A stretch of DNA of 64,000 nucleotides, from positions 310,001 to 374,000 of the forward strand of contig LQXN01000065.1 of NCBI GenBank assembly GCA_001648575.1, given 5' to 3'. This document shows, one piece after another, positions 1 through 8,400 of this stretch. Both the position numbers and the translations under genes were made by a program. This DNA is from Sutcliffiella horikoshii DSM 8719. Its GTDB lineage: Bacteria > Bacillota > Bacilli > Bacillales > Bacillaceae_I. Numbering within the stretch: position 1 is the first letter of the stretch; each line of letters opens with the position of its first letter. Below the pieces are notes generated by a model that was given only the letters and a program-made list of their open reading frames with translations, was not told the DNA's origin and searched no databases.

Positions 1-1182
1 TATCCTGAGCTTGGGGTGTTTTATTCGGTAGGGCATCCTGTAGCGTTTGATCAGTGGGTGAATCCTAGTTGTGCGAGGCCGGAGCCAAAAGGTGCTGTGG
101 AAGCTGGCATAGACTTTACAAAAGGCCTTATCACAGGAATATTTACTGTGGGTAAAGAAACAGTTGATTTCATCGGTAGAGTTTTCACCGAACCAGATGA
201 AGTCATTATTGAGACAGTAGATTTCGTGGCTGCGGTTGTGGACGATCCTGGAATACTCCTGGAAATTGGCCAATCTTTAATAGATTCATACAATGATCAA
301 GTTGTTTATGGAACTGCGGAGACTCGTGGAGAATGGTTTGGCTATGCTCTTGCAACCGTAGCTGGAGGGAAAGGGATTACCGCCATCCCAAAGTTATCGA
401 AAGTTGGAAAACTAGGGAAACTGGGAGGTAGCCCCGGAAGGCAAATGCAGCATAAAGTGCAACTGATGATAGAGAGTCAGAAAGCCAAACTTAAAGACTT
501 CTCTAATTCAGTAAAGGGCACCATTAAGACACAACAAGTAGCAATCAAAGGCACTGCTACAGCCCTTACAACTACAGGGGTCAATAAAGTGCGTGAACTC
601 ATGAAGGATTTCCTTCCTACTAACAATCAATCGCAAGTAACATTTGCAGGGGTGCCTTATAATACAATTGATAGTGCAAATATTAATAAAAAACTTGATG
701 ATAATAAAAAGGATATTATTGATAGGATTGAGGTTGAGGCGGGTAAGGGTACGGTAAAAATTGATTTCAATTTATCTAAAGAATATATTAGAGATGTTGA
801 GTCAAAAACTGGCTTAAAACTTCATAAATATCAAATAGAAAAATTAAAGGATACTTTAAGGGAAAATAAATATGAAAAAATGACACCATTAGAAACTTTA
901 AAACACAGAAATAAGTTCAATAGTGTGAAAAATAAATTGATTAAAGAGTGGGAAGAAAACACGGGACAAACTTGGCCTAGATATACTGATGAAATATATG
1001 ATAAAAATGGTAGATTAGCAAGGGATATAGGTCAACCATATGATGCTCATCATATTATAGAAAATAATTTTAACGGTCCTCATGAGTGGTGGAATATACA
1101 CCCTGCAAAATTTCCTGATGAACACCAGGCAGGGATTCATGGTAAAGGATCGCCATCAAATAAGTTATTTCCAAGGAGGTAG
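1..1182 (+). CDS. LXG-type polymorphic toxin, C-terminal part (HNH/AHH nuclease domain)
   Basis: The reading frame is open to the left edge, so the gene starts outside the window; 393 residues are visible. The early part (EWFGYALATVAGGKG) looks like the pre-toxin segment of Bacillus LXG proteins such as YeeF, YobL and YxiD, which are exported by the type VII system. A Lys-rich linker follows. The last 45 residues hold YDAHHIIENNF, EWWNIHPAKFPDEHQ and GIHGKGSPSNKLF, typical of the HNH/Endo VII (AHH-like) nuclease tips of these toxins, with H-H as probable metal and catalytic residues. The immunity gene begins 5 nt after the stop, and its ribosome site (AAGGAGG) lies in the last toxin codons. 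The LXG N-terminus is not visible, so export by type VII is inferred from the family. DNase versus RNase activity cannot be decided from sequence. Confidence 0.85.
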   Translation, partial: YPELGVFYSVGHPVAFDQWVNPSCARPEPKGAVEAGIDFTKGLITGIFTVGKETVDFIGRVFTEPDEVIIETVDFVAAVVDDPGILLEIGQSLIDSYNDQVVYGTAETRGEWFGYALATVAGGKGITAIPKLSKVGKLGKLGGSPGRQMQHKVQLMIESQKAKLKDFSNSVKGTIKTQQVAIKGTATALTTTGVNKVRELMKDFLPTNNQSQVTFAGVPYNTIDSANINKKLDDNKKDIIDRIEVEAGKGTVKIDFNLSKEYIRDVESKTGLKLHKYQIEKLKDTLRENKYEKMTPLETLKHRNKFNSVKNKLIKEWEENTGQTWPRYTDEIYDKNGRLARDIGQPYDAHHIIENNFNGPHEWWNIHPAKFPDEHQAGIHGKGSPSNKLFPRR

Positions 1183-1187
1183 TTTTA

Positions 1188-1625
1188 ATGGCTACATTTG
1201 GTTTTGTGAAAAATGGTAAGCATAAATTTATTAGACTACAAGAAAACGAACTGTTGGATGCGGAAGAAAGACTTGGATTTGAGTTACCTAATGAACTTAG
1301 ATGCTTTTACTTAGAAGTTGGATATGGCTTTATAAAAGGAAGCAATAATAACTCAATTAATAGATTTATGGATCCAGATACTATAGCTGATATTACTTTG
1401 AAAGAAGGTATTTACGAGTTTGATCCAGATCTAGAAGGAATATATGAGGAGGAGGATAAATTAGTGTTTTTTGAAGTGAACGAGGGTGTATTTTTAACGC
1501 TTGATTTAAATGATCCAAAACAAACTCCTGTATATTTTTTTGAAACCCAAATTGCTGGTTCATTGGAAGAATTTATTAGAAAGGTTGATGAGGATGCAGA
1601 GTACTTTATAGATATGTCTGAATAA
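1188..1625 (+). CDS. SMI1/KNR4-family immunity protein
   Basis: A 145-residue acidic protein of the SMI1/KNR4 (SUKH) superfamily, the usual cytoplasmic antidote beside LXG nuclease toxins (YobK and YxxD in B. subtilis). Family signatures: an N-terminal helix (LLDAEERLGFELPNELRCFYLEVGYGF), then DPDTIADITLKEGIYEFDPD, and the closing pattern SLEEFIRKVDED. It probably binds and blocks the nuclease encoded just upstream; the two genes are 5 nt apart and translationally linked. The start is the ATG 10 nt downstream of AAGGAGG. Pairing with this particular toxin is inferred from position. Confidence 0.85.
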   Translation: MATFGFVKNGKHKFIRLQENELLDAEERLGFELPNELRCFYLEVGYGFIKGSNNNSINRFMDPDTIADITLKEGIYEFDPDLEGIYEEEDKLVFFEVNEGVFLTLDLNDPKQTPVYFFETQIAGSLEEFIRKVDEDAEYFIDMSE

Positions 1626-1639
1626 TACTTCAGGTTCCT

Positions 1640-1756
1640 CGGCTTTTTTTGGATGGTCACTCCTGCTAACTTCGCTTTTTTCATGACCTCGTCCACTTCA
1701 TCTATAGATTTTGTATTGTAAGCTAGGATGGTTGTTCCACAGAAAAACCTCTTCGG
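1640..1756 (-). pseudogene. glyoxalase/VOC-family fragment (remnant)
   Basis: Read on the minus strand, this stretch encodes GTTILAYNTKSIDEVDEVM followed by KKAKLAGVTIQKKP. That resembles the central part of short glyoxalase/bleomycin-resistance (VOC) proteins, where a line such as 'LAYNVRSKEEVDEVLAEAVAAGGTI' precedes the metal-binding C-terminal repeat. No start codon, N-terminus or metal-binding C-terminus remains, so it is a decayed piece of about 35-40 codons lying antisense between immunity genes. Family assignment is by motif memory only. Confidence 0.5.
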
Positions 1757-1787
1757 GTTCTAGGAGGTTGCTGCTCATTCACATGAG

Positions 1788-1865
1788 ATAAAAATAGCTG
1801 ATTCTTTAGAAGCGTTTTTGAAGAAAGTAATGGAAGAACACAGATATTATATTGATAAGGAGTAA
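1788..1865 (+). pseudogene. tail of a second SMI1/KNR4 immunity gene (remnant)
   Basis: Twenty-five codons ending in TAA read IKIADSLEAFLKKVMEEHRYYIDKE. They align with the end of the complete SMI1 protein upstream (TQIAGSLEEFIRKVDEDAEYFIDMSE), so this is the C-terminal scrap of a lost paralog. The next gene starts 2 nt after its stop. It shows that the locus once held a tandem array of immunity genes. Confidence 0.7.
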
Positions 1866-1867
1866 AA

Positions 1868-2368
1868 ATGATACTGTATTTTCTAGAACCAGAAGTTTCG
1901 GGTGGCCATGGTGAACAAACAATATATAGAGCAAAAGAAAATGTAAAAAAAGATGGCATATCAGGTCAGGTTGAATTTTTGCATTATGAGTTTGAAGGCT
2001 GGCTAGGAGACGACCTTATAGAATCAACACCTACCTTCATCATTTCTAATAATCTAAAAAAAGAACTAATAAAAAGCGAATTTAGGGACTATAAGCTTGA
2101 AGATTGTTATATAACGACCTCTGAAGAATTTAAAGAATTGTATCCTAATAGAGAGCTACCTTCTTTTACTAGATTTATTCCACTTGGAACAGTAGAAATT
2201 GAAGGGGAGAGCTTTAAAAACTGGTCAGGACATCATTTCTCTTTTTCGCTAAAAGGAGAATTAGTGGTGACTCAAAAGGCATTAGAGTTTTTTAAGAAAT
2301 TCTCAATAAATAATTGTGATATTACAAGAGTAAAACAATCAAAAGGGCAGGCTTACAACACTTATTAG
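1868..2368 (+). CDS. probable orphan immunity protein (unknown family)
   Basis: A 166-residue soluble protein without signal peptide or membrane segment. It begins MILYFLEPEVSGGHGEQ and contains EFEGWLGDDLIESTPTFIISNNLKKEL and FTRFIPLGTVEIEG. The composition, rich in aromatic and acidic residues, and its place behind a toxin/immunity pair resemble Imm-type proteins of polymorphic-toxin arrays (of the DUF1629 kind), but I do not recognise the family securely. The ATG lies 2 nt after the stop of the SMI1 remnant; AAGGAGT a few bases upstream is a usable ribosome site. Its partner toxin is not in the window, so it would be an orphan antidote. Confidence 0.6.
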   Translation: MILYFLEPEVSGGHGEQTIYRAKENVKKDGISGQVEFLHYEFEGWLGDDLIESTPTFIISNNLKKELIKSEFRDYKLEDCYITTSEEFKELYPNRELPSFTRFIPLGTVEIEGESFKNWSGHHFSFSLKGELVVTQKALEFFKKFSINNCDITRVKQSKGQAYNTY

Positions 2369-2372
2369 GTCC

Positions 2373-2429
2373 AGTTTTATCCTGGCTCAGGACGAACGCT
2401 GGCGGCGTGCCTAATACATGCAAGTCGAG
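2373..2429 (+). rRNA. 16S rRNA 5'-end fragment (non-functional remnant)
   Basis: These 57 bases match the start of bacterial 16S rRNA from the universal 27F primer region (ATCCTGGCTCAGGACGAAC) through the GCCTAATACATGCAAGTCGAG stretch. By eye there is one mismatch (T for G in AGTTTGATCC). Homology stops abruptly at both ends: it begins 4 nt after the stop of the preceding gene and gives way to AT-rich DNA. It cannot work as rRNA and marks an old recombination with an rrn operon. Confidence 0.92.
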
Positions 2430-2499
2430 TAATAAATTGGAATAAACAGGTGGGTTTGATAACTACAATATGGCAGAGAGTTTTTACGAGTTTTTATAG

Positions 2500-2607
2500 C
2501 AGCGGTTTTTGGATGCAAGAGCAGCATGGGAAGATAATAACCTGCTAGGTAAACCAATTAATCCTATATATGATCATTATTTCATTCATGGAGGGAGCCA
2601 TATGTAA
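2500..2607 (+). pseudogene. orphan toxin C-terminal tail (remnant)
   Basis: An open stretch without start codon encodes QRFLDARAAWEDNN, then GKPINPIYDHYFIHGGSHM and a stop. It ends directly against the ATG of the next gene (TAA then ATG), the usual arrangement of a toxin tip followed by its antidote. I read it as the last 35 codons of a displaced toxin module; the specific domain is not recognised. Confidence 0.5.
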
Positions 2608-2937
2608 ATGTCTAAAATTAATCTACAAATAGAAAAAGGTACTTATGAGATCAAGTACATCTCTATTTTAAGAAAAAATACTATTAAGAGTATATCTGAA
2701 ATAAAAGAATTACTTAATAATAATGACTTCATCTTATCGTATAATCTATTAGAAATAGATGAATTGTTAGAAATGAAAAAAATAATAAGTTTATTATTAG
2801 AGGCTGGTGCTAAAGTTCATATATTTGAAGAGAATAGAGAGGTTAGCATCGAGTTTTTAGATAATCTTATAGAGTCGCATTTAGATACAGAAAGGTATCT
2901 GGAAGAAGTTGATGAGCAAATGTTTAATGAGGATTAA
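2608..2937 (+). CDS. small probable immunity protein
   Basis: A 109-residue acidic, helix-rich cytosolic protein (KINLQIEKGTYEIKYISIL ... LLEIDELLEMKKIISLLLEAG ... LDTERYLEEVDEQMFNED). It has no membrane segment or catalytic motif that I recognise. GGAGGGAGCC ends 8 nt before its ATG, inside the toxin-tail remnant, so the two were once coupled. Immunity is inferred from position only. Confidence 0.55.
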   Translation: MSKINLQIEKGTYEIKYISILRKNTIKSISEIKELLNNNDFILSYNLLEIDELLEMKKIISLLLEAGAKVHIFEENREVSIEFLDNLIESHLDTERYLEEVDEQMFNED

Positions 2938-3029
2938 TACAGCTATTCGAACTTAACTTACAACTGCTCGGTAGGAAAAACAGGGCACTAATCATAAAAG
3001 TACCAGAAACCAGGTGGTTTTAAAGAGTC

Positions 3030-3047
3030 GGAGGGACAGGTCCCTCC
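3030..3047 (+). repeat. copy of the GGGACAGG motif, palindromic form
   Basis: GGAGGGACAGGTCCCTCC is an 18-bp near-perfect palindrome in the spacer downstream of the last immunity gene. It contains the GGGACAGG core that recurs after stop codons across the window (near 12.24, 15.81, 18.69, 26.74, 36.27 and 44.42 kb). Confidence 0.5.
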
Positions 3048-3072
3048 ACCCCCGTTATAGAATAATTATTAC

Positions 3073-3104
3073 AAAAGGACCTTTCTTGTGAAGGTTCTTT
3101 TTTA
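3073..3104 (+). terminator. intrinsic terminator of the toxin/immunity region
   Basis: Stem AAAAGGACCTTTC paired with GAAGGTTCTTTT around a TTGT loop, followed by TTTTTT. It closes plus-strand transcription of the immunity array. Confidence 0.8.
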
Positions 3105-3171
3105 TATTTGAAGATTAAGGGGGTACACGCCTTTTCTAGTTCAATTTTATCTATGTAAACAAAATACATTT

Positions 3172-3300
3172 CTAAATATCGTACTTAGGAAACATGGGAT
3201 CAACCTTTTCTTTTATACCCTTAATCAAATGTTCGGAAATTTTAGTGTTTTGACCTAAGATTTTGAAAGGTTGACGGAAGATGTTGTTGCGATTTGTCCG
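3172..3300 (-). pseudogene. C-terminal scrap of an unrecognised protein
   Basis: The spacer between the terminator and the next gene holds no complete gene. On the minus strand one frame stays open for about 40 codons and ends FRQPFKILGQNTKISEHL, then IKGIKEKVDPMFPKYDI and stop, which reads like real protein rather than chance. There is no start codon. The family is not recognised. The remaining DNA up to about 3.53 kb is AT-rich and presumably carries the promoter of the next operon. Confidence 0.3.
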
Positions 3301-3545
3301 AGTTACTTATTTATCAATTTGATTGTCCTAATAAAAAAGATAAGTGTCCTCACTAAACTTCAAAGTTTGTCTCTTGCTATATTATAAAACTAGTAAATAG
3401 TCCTCAATAATAAGAGAATTATAAGAATATTTAGTCAATTATAACTATGTGAATTTTTCACGATTTAAAGTAAAATATTTCTAATACTGTATAAAGCTTC
3501 TAAGAGTCATTTTACATATAAAAAAAATATAAAGGAGGTTGGAAA

Positions 3546-4835
3546 ATGAAAAAGAAGTTTCATGTTGCTTTTGGGTTATGGTCTTTAGTGATTGTCTTGT
3601 TGATGAGCACGACGTTTAATGTATCAGCAAGCGGAAAGAGTACAGCTAATGGAGAAAGAGCTGAGTATGAAGGGTGGTTAACGGAGGTTGCGGATACGAG
3701 AGACCTAGATGTAAACCCGGTTGTTACCGGTCAGATTTTGGATTATGACGGAGGACAAGCGGCTAAAAACGCTGCCGTTTATCTTCAGGCATGGCCAAGT
3801 TCAGAGAAACTTGGTTCAATGAAGGAGGGTGACACATTCGATCTTGTTCCAATTGCAAAAACAGTAACAGATTCGAAAGGACACTTTAAGCTCAGTATAG
3901 ACCCAAGTATAGACATATCTGATTTATGGTCTGAAGAAGGAATGATGGATGTCGACGTTGTTGCTTGGACTGAGTCAGGAACGGTAACGTATAGCTTTAC
4001 TATCGAACCCACTCAAAAGGAAAGTGAAAATAATCCTTTTGGGGCGCAAGTTGACCACACTACGGGTCAGGTAGTTAATTCTATAGGTGTTAATTTGCAT
4101 TTGAACAATCCTGCGGCATCTACGGTAGTAGGTGAAGAAATAGTCTCTGAAGTAGATACAGGGCATTACACAGAGGTTGGAAATAATTCATTACCAACAG
4201 ACTTTTCAAACGGCTGTCCTACCACAGGTACAAAATTAGTTGAGAATTTAGGAGATCGACTGGTGAATGTTGGCTCCATTCATACAGCAACAAGTGGAAA
4301 GAGTATGAAATTTACGTATTCTGGCAGTGCTTCAAGTACTTTAGGTGTTGGTATTTCCGCATCTGGTAAATATGGAACGTTTAGTTCAAGTGGTACCGTT
4401 ACTAGATCAAGAAGCACTACAACTACATGGCCATGGTACACTTCAGCTACTTCACGTCATCTAGATACTTATTTTTCATATGGAAAATATTGCACTACTA
4501 CCCGTAGCCCAGGCCCAAGTTTTTCTTGGTCTGTTAGACCGATTAAACATGAAGGCGGAACCAGTCATCGAAGCGTAAGTGTCCCTACAACATCTAGTAG
4601 TTATTGTGTACCGTACAGATCAGCTGGAAGTGGCGGAGAAAAGTCGAGTACCAAAACCATAACATGGTCTAATGGCGCAAAGCTTAGCGGGAAAATTGGA
4701 ATTGACTTGTCCAGCCAAACCGGATACACAACTAGTTCCAAAATAGAATATGAGTTTAAAACCGCAGGGAGGCTTTGCGGTACACATGATAAACCTAATG
4801 GGTCCCCGAAACGCTTGGTGATGAGGTCATTATGA
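3546..4835 (+). CDS. secreted protein of unknown function, two-domain
   Basis: 429 residues starting with a clear Sec signal peptide (MKKKFHVAFGLWSLVIVLLM, cleavage probably near VSASG). Residues 60-160 (NPVVTGQILDYDGG ... AAVYLQAW ... VTDSKGHFKLSID) resemble a carboxypeptidase-regulatory or Cna-B-like beta-sandwich. The second half is extremely rich in Ser, Thr, Gly and Tyr (GSASSTLGVGISASGKYG, SRSTTTTWPWYTSATS) with a few Cys, suggesting a beta-rich extracellular domain. It is preceded by AAAGGAGG and overlaps the next gene by ATGA, so secreted protein and lipoprotein are made together. No enzyme motif is visible and I do not recognise the family. Confidence 0.75.
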   Translation: MKKKFHVAFGLWSLVIVLLMSTTFNVSASGKSTANGERAEYEGWLTEVADTRDLDVNPVVTGQILDYDGGQAAKNAAVYLQAWPSSEKLGSMKEGDTFDLVPIAKTVTDSKGHFKLSIDPSIDISDLWSEEGMMDVDVVAWTESGTVTYSFTIEPTQKESENNPFGAQVDHTTGQVVNSIGVNLHLNNPAASTVVGEEIVSEVDTGHYTEVGNNSLPTDFSNGCPTTGTKLVENLGDRLVNVGSIHTATSGKSMKFTYSGSASSTLGVGISASGKYGTFSSSGTVTRSRSTTTTWPWYTSATSRHLDTYFSYGKYCTTTRSPGPSFSWSVRPIKHEGGTSHRSVSVPTTSSSYCVPYRSAGSGGEKSSTKTITWSNGAKLSGKIGIDLSSQTGYTTSSKIEYEFKTAGRLCGTHDKPNGSPKRLVMRSL

Positions 4836-5386
4836 TTCGGATAAAGTCTCTCTTATTGCTCACCTTACTATTATTCATCAATGGGTGCACGAGCTCAAAT
4901 CCAGCTGGAAGCAGTTTGAACCTTGGTGAAACACCTGGAATGGACTGTGTACCTGGAGGGGATGGAGCAAGCAGAATGTTTGGGGATACATTTCTCATAC
5001 ATGAGGGAGATGAGGAAATTACAATTACTGCTATCTCTCTGGTAAATGCTGATGGCCTGGAACTTAAAGAAGCTGTCCTTGTAAAGCTTAACCCTGATGA
5101 AGCGCTGTTGGGATTTGGTGAGTGGCCACCAACAGACACACCAGAATTTCCACTGCCGGAGAATTGGGATGATCGGATAGAAGCGGTTGATGCGAAAATA
5201 AAGCCAAATGAGGAATGGAATCTAGTATTTGCTTTAACTTCCACTTCTGAAGGTACTGCTTCTACTGATGCAATTAAGATCGTATATAAAGACTCAGCAG
5301 GTGAAACTTTTGAGCAAGAAACACTTATCCGCTATTTCATAACTTCGAGTACGTGTGAGGAAGTTATAAAGGCTAACCCTCTGTAA
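4832..5386 (+). CDS. lipoprotein of unknown function
   Basis: 184 residues with a lipoprotein signal (hydrophobic LLLLTLLLFINGC, lipid attachment at Cys19). The mature part is acidic and beta-rich (EEITITAISLVNADGLEL, DEALLGFGEWPP, YKDSAGETFEQETLIRYF). It overlaps the upstream secreted-protein gene by 4 nt, so translation is coupled and the two proteins probably act at the same surface site. No catalytic motif is visible. Confidence 0.75.
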   Translation: MIRIKSLLLLTLLLFINGCTSSNPAGSSLNLGETPGMDCVPGGDGASRMFGDTFLIHEGDEEITITAISLVNADGLELKEAVLVKLNPDEALLGFGEWPPTDTPEFPLPENWDDRIEAVDAKIKPNEEWNLVFALTSTSEGTASTDAIKIVYKDSAGETFEQETLIRYFITSSTCEEVIKANPL

Positions 5387-5390
5387 AATA

Positions 5391-5430
5391 AAAAGACAGT
5401 TTTCATACTTATAGATGAAAACTGTCTTTT
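5391..5430. terminator. bidirectional intrinsic terminator
   Basis: A perfect 16-bp stem (AAAAGACAGTTTTCAT with its complement) around an 8-nt loop, with A-rich and T-rich sides. It serves the lipoprotein operon on the plus strand and the DUF4132 gene on the minus strand. Confidence 0.9.
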
Positions 5431-5460
5431 ACTATGTGTCTTTGAGGCATTGGAGGATTA

Positions 5461-8400
5461 TTAGGAACTTCCCCTTTTTAGCTGCTCCAACACACTTGGG
5501 TCTTTGATTTTCTTATCGTCCGCAAGCATGATGACCTTTGATAGGATTTCTGCTGTTTTTGGGTCTTCGTCCAGGAAAGGGAGGAATAGTTTGCCTCTAT
5601 GCTGGGAGTGGACCGGTAGGATGTGCAGGCTTCCGCTAGCTTGTTTGTAAGCTATGGCGCTTCCTAGGTGGACCGCGTATTCTCCGAGATTCCCTTTAAT
5701 GAGAGCAAAGTTTCCTTCGATTCTTACATTGTTGAGTTTCATTAATCTTAGTGATTCCATCAGGATGGCAGCTCGCATTTCCATGGTGGTTAGGCTTGCT
5801 TCTGGATCGACGCCACCAACATGCGCAACACTTACAACAAGGTCCACATCTCTCATTGTTTCTGAAAAGATGATGGTTGGCACATCGCTTAATAGGATTC
5901 TCTCATGGGTGTTGCGGGTAAAGAATTCTACGGTTTCTATGGTTGGATTTTCAACATCAGATGGAGAGAACCAGTCTGCCATCGCGTAAATTTTTGCGAT
6001 GATGTTTTCCTTGTGATAGACCTTTTGCAGTCCTTCTTCATAGTGAACAGTCCACATGCGATTTTTTAACAAGGAAAGTGTTTTCTTTGGCTGGACTTGG
6101 TGTCCTGCATAGCGTCTAGATTCGGTTCCTGCTGCTTCTTCGTCCGCATTGAGTCGGTATAGCTCACGGAATACCTGTTTGAAAGGCTGTTTGATCTGGT
6201 GATGGAATAGATATTGCTGGTAGTCACGCCATTGCCCGCTTTCGTAAAGGTGAGCCGGATGAACGATTACTAGTTTATCGTCTGAATGTAGTTCATGACT
6301 TTTCCCAGTTGGTTCCAAAAGCGCTTCCCCGGTGAAAAAGCCTAGTCTATCATCAGCCTTGAACACAAGCTTTGTCACAAGTGGCGCTACTACTTGATTT
6401 TTCCATATGTTATTTAGTTCTAGAAAAGTAAATGGTGTTTCTAGCTCCATGGAGCGTGCCAGCTCTGCTCTTGCCCGGCTATATTGATCCTTGAGCACGC
6501 TGTTTACTTCTTTAAGCTCTAAAATGTAAGGATGTTTTTTTAGTTTAGCTGGAATGGCCTTTAGTTCCTTCTCATTTTTGATGACCTTGATGTCCCCTTT
6601 CCCGTTTCCATCTATAACTAGCTGAACGGTAGTATCATCAAATTCCACGGGCACGAGGAAGGGTAGGATTGCATCCATTTGCCGTGCTTCCATATCCCAG
6701 CGCAGCCTTGTTATATCCTGATACCCCGCATTTCTTGCTAGGTTATCCAGTGCGATTTCCACTATTTTTGCTTCGGTTGCACGCCGTTGTGCGCCAAATT
6801 GTTTGCTTTCTTTGAAAAATTTCTGGATGAATGCATAGCGTTCAAAGACGTCATTTGTGTTGTTTTTTTCTAAAGGAATCAAGCTATAGCAGAGCAGATG
6901 ATCCTTGTTTCGCTTCGTTTCAACAGAGGTTTTCATGTCATCCAAGATGAGCTTGCCAAGTGTCGCATCGGCAAAAAGCTGGGCGCGACGATGGTTGGCT
7001 CCCGTTGAGATATATTTCGCGCAATCGTATAAAATAGCAAAGCGCTCTTCGCCTAATTGACCGTAAGCCTCTTTGAACCAATGAATATCAAAGGCACCGT
7101 CATGAAATTCCTCCGGTGTAATCGGAGAGTAATGGGCAACCTTTGTTTCCTTTTCGGCGGAGAAGGCTTCGTTTGTATGCGCATGAAAATACCATGCCGC
7201 ACTTTTTAGGCCATCCCATTTTAGATATGCTGCAACGATGTCCAACCATTGTGGGGCGTACATGGCTGCTTCTAGTAATCGTTTATCCGAGATTTTCTTC
7301 CCTTTTAGAAGCTGTGCCAAAAGCTTTTCGTCCTCTCCAGATTTTGGATGACACACTTTCAATAAGTGGCTGAAGGATTCCTTCTTTGTCACATTCATGC
7401 TGTCATAGTGATAGTAATAACCACGGACAAACGCTTCTTTATCAAGTCCGGATAATAATGTGATGAGATACTGCATGCCCTCGTAATAATGGATGCCAGT
7501 TGCAAGTGTGGTCACCTCTGTTTGAAGATCGCCACGTTTCAGTTCGATCTCAAGGATGCGGGCAAGGACCTTTTCTCTTATCGGCAGGATGGAAGGAGAC
7601 GATTTTCTCCTTGTAAGTTCAAAAATGTAATCTTTACTAGTTTCTCTTCCTACTAATGCTTTTGTAAGCTGCGTCTCTTTAATAAGCCCCATTTCATAGG
7701 CACGAACCAGTTCTTGAAAGTCGGGGATGAATCGCTTGAAGTTATTTATGGTAGAAAGCTTGTATAACAGCAGGAAGTAGGTGGTGTAAGAGGCGTCATC
7801 ATACACCTTTGTTTTTGCCCAGTCCAGCCATGGCTTAGTGGTTAATAGATACAGCTGACGCTCGGTTTCCTGCTTTTCTGCCGGTAGGCTTTCCACCATC
7901 GTGTTGAGCAGCCCGCTTGCCATTTCGAAAACCTCGGCATTGCTAAGCTCCTGGAAGTAAGAGGTGATAATTTCTTGCATTTGATCAAAATAAGGAAGCT
8001 CTGGAGCAAAGGTGTAATAGGCTTTAACCTTTTCCATCGGGTATAGGTGATCAAGGAATATCTTTCGCCAATCAGTTGGGCTGATATATTTATCCAGCTC
8101 CCATCGGCTGATCCTCTTATAACGGTAACGATAGACCAAGTCTAATTCCATCAACGCATTTAGCTCGATTAGCTCAGCAGTAGTGATTTGGTTTGTTTGA
8201 AAAAAGTCCCGCCATACTTCTGCAAGTGGCAAATCTTCTATCCCTTTCGATTGGTCCTCCGTTCCGAGCTTATGATCCCTTGTGAGCGTTTCGCCTATTA
8301 AGTGTGTTTCCTTATACCCATACCATTCCACTTCGTATTGATGCTCCCGATGATGGTGGATTAATTCGGAAAGATTCGATAGGATTTCTTGGATTCGTGT

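Noticed and set aside
2373-2429. Start of a complete rRNA operon
   Set aside because: Homology ends after about 57 nt and AT-rich protein-coding debris follows.
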